A stretch of DNA of 64,000 nucleotides from Paenibacillus sp. S150. GTDB taxonomy: Bacteria > Bacillota > Bacilli > Paenibacillales > Paenibacillaceae. Made by a program: the position numbers and the translations under genes. The stretch is taken from the NCBI RefSeq assembly GCF_019352175.1, contig NZ_JACBYI010000008.1, positions 62,001 to 126,000 of the forward strand. Direction: 5' to 3'. The notes under the pieces were generated by a model. That model made no database searches. It was not told the DNA's origin and saw only the letters and a list, made by a program, of their open reading frames with translations. Shown one piece after another: positions 56,409-64,000 of this stretch (within the stretch, counting starts at the first letter, position 1; the number at the start of each line of letters is the position of its first letter).

Positions 56409-56760
56409 ATGAACCTGAACAATTAATCAAAAGGGAAGCCATTTTAGTGGTAAAAAGGATAACTAATCCACCGCCTTCGGAGACTGGATCATCCCTAGTG
56501 GGAAAAAGTACAACTAATCCGGCTGAAATCAGCCTTATGGGAGGGAGTGGGCCTCTATTAAGTGTACAAAATCCCACTAAAACCCGTTAAACCCAAAATT
56601 CCAGCCCATTAGTGTTACTTTTTCCACTTCGCTTCCGTTCCCTATGAACCTCCTTGCGTTCCATCAGCGTTCCATCAGCGTTCCATCAGCGTTTCATCAG
56701 CGTTTCATCAGCGTTTCATCAGCGTTTCATCAGAGTTTTCAGATACGCTGGTTCCATTCA
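56409..56760. repeat. About 290-bp dispersed repeat, copy 2, with internal expansion
   Basis: Matches 40309-40600 block by block. It is longer because of the 11-bp array at 56656-56732, and it has no 154-bp element at its end. Confidence 0.85.
56656..56732. repeat. Tandem 11-bp repeats (seven units)
   Basis: GCGTTCCATCA repeated three times, then GCGTTTCATCA four times. The 40.5-kb copy of the parent repeat has a single unit here (GCGTTCCATCC). Confidence 0.9.
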
Positions 56761-57263
56761 TATACATTAAATTACCTTTTTGGCTCAAAATCAAAATCAG
56801 CGGTTGACGATGTGAATGAAGTCCGCCGCGGGTCTAAGGGTTCTTCCGGCCCCTGCTAAAGCCCGGTTTCCTGATTGGAATAAGATTACTGGTTGAATTT
56901 AGATGTTTTCATATTTTTCCTGCGATTCCTTTAAGACTTTTCCGTCCGAATATCCGTCCGTATAAGTATACTAATTCTTACGAATTCCACTTCATTCACT
57001 CCATTCCACGCCCCTGCCCCGGTAGCGGCCTCGGTTGGACCCGCTCTATTCCGCGCTTTCTCCTGCAAAACATAGAACCCGCAGACTCAGCAGGCTCAGG
57101 AGACTCAGCACCATTCAGCAAACTCTGCAGACTCTGCACGGCTCAGCAGACTCTGCACAATTCAGCACGATTAAGACGCATTATAATTTTTCCCTAACTT
57201 CATTCCTACCCTATCCACAATTGGCGAGAAGCATAATTTCCTAAACAACAAGTGGAAACGGAT

Positions 57264-57294
57264 AGGCTAATGTATAGCGTGAAACAGATAAATT
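57264..57294. repeat. Conserved-loop stem-loop, copy 4 (stem degenerate)
   Basis: Loop GGCTAATGTATAGCGTG then AAACAGATAAATT matches the family, but the flanking GAAACGGATA and TTTTTTCA pair poorly. AAGTGGAAACGG precedes it, as in copies 1 and 2. Confidence 0.6.
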
Positions 57295-57304
57295 TTTTCA
57301 AAAA

Positions 57305-57332
57305 AAGGCCGGGAGTCCACCTCCCCGGCCTT
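57305..57332 (-). terminator. Terminator of the second sugar operon
   Basis: AAGGCCGGGGAGG and CTCCCGGCCTT pair on the minus strand, followed by TTTTTTTGAAAAAATTT, 37 bp past the binding-protein stop. Confidence 0.8.
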
Positions 57333-57368
57333 CATCTTATTCCACAGATGTTCTTGTCATATTCCGGG

Positions 57369-58832
57369 CTATTCCACCGTAATCGTATCGAAGAATTTCT
57401 CCTGTACGGTCTTGGCTGCGGCATCCAGCTGGGCTTTGGAGTCGGTGCCGTCTTTGGAGAACAGCTCCTGGATTACATTGGACAACGTTGCATAGTAATC
57501 CTGCGTATTGTATTGCGCCTCAGGCTTTCCGTCCAGCAGATCCATGATGTCAGGATTGTACTGATATACAATATCGTACTTGTCGTATACGGCTTTGGTT
57601 TTATTGCCAAAATCGGAATCAGCGGCATAATAGTCCAGAAGCGGCGGGATGAAGTATTTGCCGTCGGCTTTGCGCTGCTGCAGAATGGCATCCAGCGCCT
57701 CCAGGCCTTTGTCAGAGAAGTAATCGAAGGTAATATAGCGGAAGGCCATCTCCTGCTCGTCTTTTGTAGCGTTCGGGTTGATGACCAGATAATCGCCGCC
57801 GAGCACACCGGTGTGCTTGCCGCCCTTTTCGGCAGCAGGCATCGGATATGTCAGCACATCCTCCGGCTTCAGGCCGCCCTGGTTCAGGGCTTGCTCGATA
57901 ACGCCGTCCGAACCGGCCATAACCATCGCTGTGCGTCCTTGCTGGAATGCGCCTACAGCGTCGCCCCAGCCCAGCGCCCAATCCTGGGGAATGGCGTTTG
58001 CTTCCCATCTCAGCTTCTTATAGAAGTCCAGCGCCTTCACACCGGCATCGGAATTAAAGGTGGCCACGACTTTGCCGCCGTCAATCTTTTGGATCTCCCC
58101 GCCCGCTTCGAACAGGAAGTTGGTCCAGTTCCAGCCCGCTTCATTGCCTTTGCCCATTGGGGCAATGCCGGAAATCCCTTTTTTGGCATCAGCCACACCC
58201 TTGGCGGTGTTCAGCATATCATCCCAGGTCCAGTCCATGGCCGGAACAGCCACGCCTTTGTCGTCCAGCATTTTCTTATTGATCATGGTGGTGGTGACAT
58301 AGCCCTTTTGCGTGATGCCAAATACCTTGCCGTCAATAATGAACTGGTTTTGCAGCACGGGGTTGATCTGGTCCTTGTATTCGTAATTGCTCCACAGGTC
58401 GGTAATGTCGGCAACCCAGCCTTTTTCGACCAGGAATTTGGCTTCGGTAGCATAAGTATTGAAGAAGGTCGGCGCTTCGTTGGCAGCCATTTTCACACCG
58501 ATTTCACTTACATTGTACTGCCAGTCGTCTTTGACGATCTCTACGTTCGGGTATTCGGCCTGGAACCGCTTGATTTTGTCATCCTCCTGGGCCCGCACTT
58601 CGGTCAGGTCCGGCGTAGGATAGTGGATCTTAATCGTTACTTTACGCTGGGTGATGTCATCTGCCGGCGCATTCGTTGCACTGCCGTTATCTGCAGCTGT
58701 ATCCGCAGCGGACGGCGACGTTTCTCCCCCATTCGTTCCCTGGGCGTTATTGTTGTTATTGTTGCCGCCGCAGGCGGATAACAACGATCCTGTCACCAGG
58801 AGACAGGCTAGGACGCTGGAAAATTTACGCAT
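57369..58832 (-). CDS. Sugar ABC transporter substrate-binding lipoprotein (second system)
   Basis: 487 residues. Lipobox LLSACG at about 17-22, an Asn-rich then Gly/Thr/Ala linker, and a family-1 solute-binding fold (EIGVKMAANEAPTFFNTYA, QQGRTAMVMAGSDGVI). AAGGGGAG precedes the ATG. A cre site lies 51-65 bp upstream and a 237-bp gap separates it from the permeases, so it may have its own promoter. Substrate not predictable. Confidence 0.94.
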   Translation of the reverse strand: MRKFSSVLACLLVTGSLLSACGGNNNNNNAQGTNGGETSPSAADTAADNGSATNAPADDITQRKVTIKIHYPTPDLTEVRAQEDDKIKRFQAEYPNVEIVKDDWQYNVSEIGVKMAANEAPTFFNTYATEAKFLVEKGWVADITDLWSNYEYKDQINPVLQNQFIIDGKVFGITQKGYVTTTMINKKMLDDKGVAVPAMDWTWDDMLNTAKGVADAKKGISGIAPMGKGNEAGWNWTNFLFEAGGEIQKIDGGKVVATFNSDAGVKALDFYKKLRWEANAIPQDWALGWGDAVGAFQQGRTAMVMAGSDGVIEQALNQGGLKPEDVLTYPMPAAEKGGKHTGVLGGDYLVINPNATKDEQEMAFRYITFDYFSDKGLEALDAILQQRKADGKYFIPPLLDYYAADSDFGNKTKAVYDKYDIVYQYNPDIMDLLDGKPEAQYNTQDYYATLSNVIQELFSKDGTDSKAQLDAAAKTVQEKFFDTITVE

Positions 58833-58882
58833 TGAAACTCCCCTTTTCCATTCATAGTTAGCTTACAATTTCATCTTAAGAG

Positions 58883-58897
58883 AGAAAACGGTTGCAA
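58883..58897. promoter_or_regulatory. cre site upstream of the second binding protein
   Basis: Minus strand TTGCAACCGTTTTCT satisfies WTGNAANCGNWNNCW at every position. Position just before the gene suggests CcpA repression. Confidence 0.55.
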
Positions 58898-59069
58898 ACG
58901 AGGTGTATTTATATTCCTTTGATGTGCAGGTTTACGATGATATAAGCTGAGCTTAAAAATTATGGCAAGCCGGCCGGTGAATTCCTTGTGGCCAGGGGCT
59001 TCACCAAGATTATCCGTTTAGATGCTCAAGCTCACTCTATATAACGCCCGGTATCCGCAGAACCCCTGC

Positions 59070-59942
59070 TCAGCCCTTCACTGCCGACAGAGCCACCCCG
59101 CGCATAATGAACTTCTGGAATACGAGGAACACCAGGATCGGCGGCAAAGAAACCAGGAACAGAATGGCGAATTTGATGTTGGTATTGAGCGCCTTGACGG
59201 CGATTACATATTTATAGATCGCTGTGGCGAGCGTATATTTATCTTCGCTGTGCATGACCAGAGACGGCCAGAACCAGTCATTCCAGGCGGTTGAGAAGAT
59301 GAAGATCGCCAGTGTGGCGAAGATCGGAATGGACAGCGGCACGGCGATTGAGAAAAAGCTGCGAGGCTCCGAGGCTCCGTCAATCCGTGCGGCTTCAAAT
59401 ATCTCCGGATGGATTCCGTCGAAAAAATTCTTCAGCAGCAGGAAGTAGAACGTGTTGGCCCCCGCAGGCAGCCAGAAGGCCGCATATTGGTTCAGCAGCC
59501 CAAGCTGCTTCAGGTTCACAAAGTTCGGAATCATGTAGCTGGTCGCCGGGATGAACAGGGTCATCAGGAAAAAGAAATAAAAGACCCTGCGGTAAGGAAC
59601 GTTCATCCGAGAAATACTGAAGGAAGCGAGGCCCAGCACAACCAGGGTCACGACCATATTTCCCGCAAAAATATACAAGGTGTTCCTCAGGAACATCAGC
59701 AGATCAATATAATTCAGCGCGTCCTTAAGATTGCCGAAATGCCACTCCTGCGGGAAGAAATGCGGCGGAAACGAATTGACCTCGGTATTGGATTTGAGTC
59801 CGTTGAACATCGTCATCAGGATCGGATAGAGCATGGTGAAGATCATGACCAGAATGAAGAATACCATAATGCCGTACACAATCCGGTTGCTTGTTTGCTT
59901 CAAATCATGTTCGGAGAGAATGCCTCTGTCTGCGCTCTTCAT
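59070..59942 (-). CDS. Carbohydrate ABC transporter permease (second system, MalG type)
   Basis: 290 residues with six helices. EAA-loop EIFEAARIDGASEPRSFFSI; C-terminal GVALSAVKG. GGGAGGACAACTGAC precedes the ATG, one base after the upstream permease stop. Confidence 0.95.
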   Translation of the reverse strand: MKSADRGILSEHDLKQTSNRIVYGIMVFFILVMIFTMLYPILMTMFNGLKSNTEVNSFPPHFFPQEWHFGNLKDALNYIDLLMFLRNTLYIFAGNMVVTLVVLGLASFSISRMNVPYRRVFYFFFLMTLFIPATSYMIPNFVNLKQLGLLNQYAAFWLPAGANTFYFLLLKNFFDGIHPEIFEAARIDGASEPRSFFSIAVPLSIPIFATLAIFIFSTAWNDWFWPSLVMHSEDKYTLATAIYKYVIAVKALNTNIKFAILFLVSLPPILVFLVFQKFIMRGVALSAVKG

Positions 59943-59943
59943 G

Positions 59944-60864
59944 TCAGTTGTCCTCCCTGTTCAGCTTGAACTGTACAATGCCCAAACCGCCCAGTACCAC
60001 GAACATCAGCATGCCGAGCGCCGTCGCCGTTCCATAATCGAGTCTGGTAAAAGCATACTTCACAATCAGCAGCGCATAAGTCAATGTGGTATTGTTCGGA
60101 CCGCCGTCGAGCAAGGCGAGCTGCGACTGGTACCCCTGCGAGGTGGCGATAATCTGCAGGATCAGCATCAGGACAATCAGGTTGCGCAGAGACGGCAATG
60201 TGATATGGCGGATGCGGGCCCAGACGCCGGCACCGTCAATTTCAGCGGCTTCATACCAATCGCGCGGGATACTCAGCACCGCCGCCAGGTAGATCAGCAT
60301 CCCGGAGCCGAACTGCTGCCAGGTTTCCATAAAAACAAGCGAGAGCATCGACCACCTGCTGTCCGTCAAAAACGCAATTTGCTCCGCCCCCATCGTGCCC
60401 AGCAAGGCATTGATCGGTCCAACCGGATCATACAGCCACCTCCACAGGCCGTACAGCACCACAGCCGGCAGCACAAATGGCAGATAGGCCGCCACGCGCA
60501 CAAAGCCGCCGAATTTCCGCAGCTCGGAAATGGCGATGGCAAAGGCAATCGGCACCCAAAAGCCGATCACGAGACAGAGCACCATGTAATACAGCGTGTT
60601 CTTCACGGCTATCAGCACATCCGGGTCCGTAAGGGCCCGCGCGTAATTGTCCAGGCCGGCAAAGGTGTTGCCTTTAACGAAATCGACAGTGTAGAAGCTG
60701 TACATAAAGCCTTTAAATATGGGTACCCACATGAACAAAATAAAAATGATGATCGCGGGCACAAGGAACATATATCCCCAAAAGTTTTTTTTCCAGCGGT
60801 TCTGTTTATACGGTGTACTCTCAAGCTTCGCCGGCATCTCGTTGACCGCAGTGGTTTGGTTCAT
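59944..60864 (-). CDS. Carbohydrate ABC transporter permease (second system, MalF type)
   Basis: 306 residues, six helices after a basic N-terminus; EAA-loop DWYEAAEIDGAGVWARIRHI. Lies 115 bp after the response regulator, so the order is kinase, regulator, permease, permease, binding protein, the reverse placement of the first system. Confidence 0.95.
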   Translation of the reverse strand: MNQTTAVNEMPAKLESTPYKQNRWKKNFWGYMFLVPAIIIFILFMWVPIFKGFMYSFYTVDFVKGNTFAGLDNYARALTDPDVLIAVKNTLYYMVLCLVIGFWVPIAFAIAISELRKFGGFVRVAAYLPFVLPAVVLYGLWRWLYDPVGPINALLGTMGAEQIAFLTDSRWSMLSLVFMETWQQFGSGMLIYLAAVLSIPRDWYEAAEIDGAGVWARIRHITLPSLRNLIVLMLILQIIATSQGYQSQLALLDGGPNNTTLTYALLIVKYAFTRLDYGTATALGMLMFVVLGGLGIVQFKLNREDN

Positions 60865-60979
60865 CTGGCTCCCTCATTCCTTTCGTCTTTCAGCACTTTC
60901 ACCAAGCGCTGCCTACGTTAATTGTAGAAAAGGAGCCGGGGGCTGAACATGTCTATATCTACCGCAATCGTAAGCGTTC

Positions 60980-62308
60980 TTACTTCTTCAGCTCGCTGGG
61001 GCTGACGCCGTAATATTTTTTGAAAATTTTGCTGAAATGCTCCGGGGATTCATAGCCGACCCGCTCGGCGATCTCGTAACGCCGCAAATCGGTATGCAGA
61101 ATCATCTCCCGGCTCTCCTCCATCCGCAGCTTGATGACGTATTCCCACAGGTTGTGGCCTGTGTTTTTTTTGAACAGGTAGCTTAAGTAGTTGGGGCTGA
61201 CATGGTTTTTTTTGGCTACCTCATGGATCGTCAAGCCCTTCTGCGAATAATTTCCGTCGATATACTCCTTGGCCTTCTGCACAATCAGGTTGCTGTGCTT
61301 ATGCAGCTCCTCGGCCGATGGATCAGCGGTATAGCTGTTCCAATTGAAATCCCCATAGTAGAATACATAATGATCCGAGTGCTCCTTGCTCCAATGAATG
61401 GCCTTCGAGGACTGGCGGTTCAGCACATCCATGAAGGACAGGCCTTTGAGAATCTGGCTGATGCCGATGACAGCGTTCAGGTGCAGATACTTTTGAATAT
61501 TCGAATGCAGGCTGCGGCCAAGCACATCCAGCCGGTTGATCTGGCCTGTTGCCGACTCCTCATAGGTCTTCTCATCCCACTGGACAATGACGGTGATCTC
61601 TTCCTCAGGGGAATAAAAGGCCACCGTGCTCCACTCCTGATCCAGCAGCTCTTTGGCAATATTTAGCGCGGCATAGCGCAGCAGCTCACGGTCCCGGGAG
61701 GTATAGCACTTCTCCTTGTTCTCTTCCGGCAACGGCAGCCTGATCTTGATCACCGAGAAGAACGGCCCGTGCAGCTTCAGCTCATCCAGCTTGCGCAGCT
61801 TCTCCTCTTCGCCCAGCACAGAGGCGGGCTCGGCAATAAGCGCATTCAGCAGCGTGCTGTATTCGGGCAGCGGCTCCTCCAGACGGAAGCTCTCCCCGAT
61901 CCCGGCCATGAAGGTGGCGAGCTCCGGCGAGGGCTTATCCATTTTGAGCAGCACATTCCGTACAGAATCAAGAAACTGCTCGCTGTTCAGCGGCTTGATC
62001 AAATAATCCTTCGCCCCCAGCCGGACGGCCATCTGGGCATATTGAAACGTCTCATGCGCCGAGATTACGATCGTCTGCACCCATGGTTTGGCCAGCTTCG
62101 CGTGCTGCATCAGTTCAATCCCGCTCATCGCTCCCATCTGAATATCCGTCACCAGCAGATCCACCTCCTCCATGCGGATACAGTCCAGTGCTTCAAAGCC
62201 GCTGTTCGCGGTATAAATATGGTCAAGCTCAAGTCCCGAGGACGCCAGCAGGCTGCTCAGACCTTTGCAAATCAGCGGCTCATCGTCAACAATCAGTACA
62301 CTAAACAT
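60980..62308 (-). CDS. YesN-type response regulator (second system), AraC output
   Basis: 442 residues. Receiver (1-120) with DDEPLICKGLSSLL, phospho-acceptor in LLVTDIQMGAMSGIEL and LIKPLNSEQF; the usual MP.M.G after the aspartate reads MGAMSG. A middle region of about 210 residues of unknown fold, then AraC HTH motifs (KNHVSPNYLSYLFKKNTGHN; GYESPEHFSKIFKKYYGVSP). AAAGGCGGG lies upstream of the ATG. Confidence 0.93.
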   Translation of the reverse strand: MFSVLIVDDEPLICKGLSSLLASSGLELDHIYTANSGFEALDCIRMEEVDLLVTDIQMGAMSGIELMQHAKLAKPWVQTIVISAHETFQYAQMAVRLGAKDYLIKPLNSEQFLDSVRNVLLKMDKPSPELATFMAGIGESFRLEEPLPEYSTLLNALIAEPASVLGEEEKLRKLDELKLHGPFFSVIKIRLPLPEENKEKCYTSRDRELLRYAALNIAKELLDQEWSTVAFYSPEEEITVIVQWDEKTYEESATGQINRLDVLGRSLHSNIQKYLHLNAVIGISQILKGLSFMDVLNRQSSKAIHWSKEHSDHYVFYYGDFNWNSYTADPSAEELHKHSNLIVQKAKEYIDGNYSQKGLTIHEVAKKNHVSPNYLSYLFKKNTGHNLWEYVIKLRMEESREMILHTDLRRYEIAERVGYESPEHFSKIFKKYYGVSPSELKK

Positions 62309-62325
62309 ACGGCAGGCCCGCCTTT

Positions 62326-64000
62326 CTATTCTTGATTTTCCGACTTGGGGAGCTTGAGCGTGACAACGGTCCCTCCGCTGCGGCGCGGCGCATAGCTGAT
62401 CCCGTAGCCGGGGCCAAAATGCAAATGCACGCGCTGATTGATATTGCGGATTCCATAGCCGCTGACCGGATTCGGGCTCTCATCATTCAGCACCTGTTCA
62501 ATGGCCTTGTAATCGGCCTGTTTGTAGCCGTTATCCTCAATGGTGACCAGAATATCAGCCTGCTGCAGGACCGAGGTGATGATGATCTCCCCGTCCTCAT
62601 CCATATTTTTGACACCGTGGATAATGGCATTTTCAATAAGGGGCTGGAGGGTGATCTTGGGAATGAGATTGGTCTTGGTCTCCGGGGCAATATTCCAGAT
62701 GACCCTGAACGTATAATCATACCGGTGCTGCTGCAGCTTGATGTATGCGCCGGCATGCTCCAGCTCCTCCTCCAGCGTAATCAGCTCCCGCCCCCGGCTT
62801 AGGCTGATTTTCATCAGCTTCGATAATTCCTTGATCATTTCCGCGGATTCCACATTGCCTTCCAGCGAGCTTTTCCAATAGATGCTCTCCAGGGTGTTAT
62901 ACAATAGATGCGGGTTAATCTGCTGATAGAGCAGCTGCAGCTGTGATTCCTTCTGCTTCAGCTCCATCTGGTATTTGTACATAATGAGACTGTTCAGCCT
63001 GCGGGCCATATCATAGGTGGAGGCGATCAGCACACTGACTTCATCGCTCGTCCCTCTGCGCGGAGTCTCGGGAACCCTGTTGCCCGGCTCGAATTTGCGC
63101 ACAAAAAAAGCCAGCTTCTGCAGCGGTGTCATCAAAGAGCGCCAGAAGTAAGTAATGATGATCAGCCCGAAAAGCGCATAGGCTACGGTTATGTATTGAA
63201 TGACCCGCTTCATTTCCTTCTGCTGCTGGAGCAGCGCTTTTACCGGGACCTTGTAGACCAGCTTCTGTACAAAGGCATGGTTGTTGTTCACCACATAGAT
63301 GAAGTCATCCGTGATGATATCCTCGGTCCCCTCGGGATCGCCGGGTTCGGCGCCCTCCGGCAGCTCAATGACTTCACCCGTAGAATTGGCGGTCGAAGCC
63401 AGCACGCGGTTGTTCATATCTGTCAAGTATATCTCGCCTTCGGGGAGGGAAATGGATTTCAGCGACTCGCCGATTTTGGATTCCATCTTGGTGACAACCA
63501 GCACGCCGATGGTTCCTCCCCCCCTGTAAATATTGTTGACCGCCCGGACATAGGCCAGTGTCTTCAGATTCTCGGCCTGCGGGCTCAGCTTCTCCGTGAA
63601 CATCAAATAGCCCCGGCCCTTTTGCTGCACCACCTGGTCAAACCAGTAAGGCTTCTCTCCCTTGGAGAAAAAATACACCCCCGCCTTCTTCACCTGCGGA
63701 AAATTGGGGGCAAAAAAATAATAATTGTCCGGGTCATACACGTACAGAGAGTAATAAATTCCGTCGCCCCGCTCGGCTCCCTGTGAATAGCTGCCCAGCA
63801 GCTTTTCTATCGTTTCATAGCGCTCGACCCGCTCCAATACCGGCTCGCCGCCGCTTATATTCAGCTGCTGCAGAATCGGATTCTGGATAACCGTGGTGGT
63901 GATTTTGCTTACCGTATCGATATCTCTGTTGATGATCGCAAAGTTCTGCTTGTTCAGCTCCACATAAGCATTGGTCACATGGCGCTTCAGGATTTCCTCC
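62326..64000 (-). CDS. YesM-type sensor histidine kinase, N-terminus beyond the window
   Basis: About 557 residues are visible; the frame stays open to the window edge and reads EEILKRHVTNAYVELNKQN, so the first transmembrane helix lies outside. The GTG at 63978 is internal. An extracellular sensor, transmembrane helix at about 275 of the visible part, then QQINPHLLYNTLESIYW, N-box PLIENAIIHGV and a G1 box IEDNG that lacks the usual second glycine (IEDNGYKQ). Paired with the regulator 17 bp downstream. Confidence 0.92.
   Translation of the reverse strand, partial: EEILKRHVTNAYVELNKQNFAIINRDIDTVSKITTTVIQNPILQQLNISGGEPVLERVERYETIEKLLGSYSQGAERGDGIYYSLYVYDPDNYYFFAPNFPQVKKAGVYFFSKGEKPYWFDQVVQQKGRGYLMFTEKLSPQAENLKTLAYVRAVNNIYRGGGTIGVLVVTKMESKIGESLKSISLPEGEIYLTDMNNRVLASTANSTGEVIELPEGAEPGDPEGTEDIITDDFIYVVNNNHAFVQKLVYKVPVKALLQQQKEMKRVIQYITVAYALFGLIIITYFWRSLMTPLQKLAFFVRKFEPGNRVPETPRRGTSDEVSVLIASTYDMARRLNSLIMYKYQMELKQKESQLQLLYQQINPHLLYNTLESIYWKSSLEGNVESAEMIKELSKLMKISLSRGRELITLEEELEHAGAYIKLQQHRYDYTFRVIWNIAPETKTNLIPKITLQPLIENAIIHGVKNMDEDGEIIITSVLQQADILVTIEDNGYKQADYKAIEQVLNDESPNPVSGYGIRNINQRVHLHFGPGYGISYAPRRSGGTVVTLKLPKSENQE

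Larger units (their letters stand above)
55913..57300. other. Non-coding repeat mosaic, locus 3
   Basis: 1.4 kb without a credible gene between adhE and the second sugar operon. Blocks in order: 56022-56085 (shared with 21573-21633), 56181-56360 interrupted by the 108-bp element, 56409-56760 (shared with 40309-40600), 57012-57083 (shared with 21873-21942), degenerate CAGACTCTGCA repeats (57083-57165), and stem-loop copy 4. Confidence 0.7.

Noticed and set aside
57252..58781. 509-codon open frame on the plus strand
   Set aside because: Starts in stem-loop copy 4 (MYSVK-type start) and is antisense to the second binding-protein gene.

Overview
The window reads as chromosomal DNA of an endospore-forming, facultatively anaerobic low-GC Gram-positive bacterium, most likely Paenibacillus or a close relative. 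The grounds are a complete spoIIIAA-AH operon, a spore photoproduct lyase, long copper-amine-oxidase-like surface proteins, YesMN-type two-component systems next to carbohydrate ABC transporters, and TTG/GTG starts behind strong purine-rich ribosome binding sites. Family assignments rest on motifs and recalled family knowledge; no database search was run.

Layout. 1-2.36 kb: a decayed accessory segment with an IS110-type transposase remnant, a possible yolD-like remnant behind a LexA-like box, and two candidate spore-surface genes. 2.36-19.3 kb: a minus-strand housekeeping block, in transcription order yqhV, spoIIIAA-AH, accB, accC, asp23-like, amaP, DUF2273, nusB, folD, xseA, xseB, ispA, dxs, tlyA. 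19.6-31 kb: a YitT-type gene with an in-frame TAG near its start, a repeat-filled gap, aspartate kinase, efp, a proline peptidase, yqhR, yqhQ, a yqhP-like gene, a patatin, a family-10-type glycosidase and mntR. From mntR to tlyA the order follows the Bacillus subtilis mntR-yqhO-yqhP-yqhQ-yqhR-yqhT-efp-yqhV-spoIIIA-acc-nusB-folD-xse-ispA-dxs-yqxC block as I recall it, with local insertions and losses.

31-43 kb: splB, ccdA, a split zinc ABC transporter (znuB, then 1 kb of repeats, then znuC-znuA), metG behind a methionine T-box, yidD, a Zur-like repressor and a large surface protein. A Zur-like box precedes znuA, so repressor and probable target lie within 4 kb of each other. 43-49 kb: a sugar ABC transporter operon ending in its own sensor kinase and regulator. 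49.6-55.7 kb: adhE, pflB and pflA, the anaerobic pyruvate-to-ethanol/formate module, with Rex-like and FNR-like palindromes. 57-64 kb: a second sugar ABC transporter with its own YesMN pair; the kinase runs off the window.

The least explained signal is non-coding. The gaps at 20.5-22.1, 40.2-40.8 and 55.9-57.3 kb are mosaics of the same repeat blocks, and one block also occurs at 49.57 kb. They hold (i) two copies of a 154-bp inverted-repeat element in opposite internal orientation, each with a 5-bp target duplication; (ii) a 108-bp element with different inverted ends and a 7-bp duplication; (iii) a stem-loop family whose 29-nt loop is conserved while the stem changes by paired substitutions; and (iv) tandem arrays of 51-, 20- and 11-bp units. 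No CRISPR array, rRNA or tRNA gene was seen.
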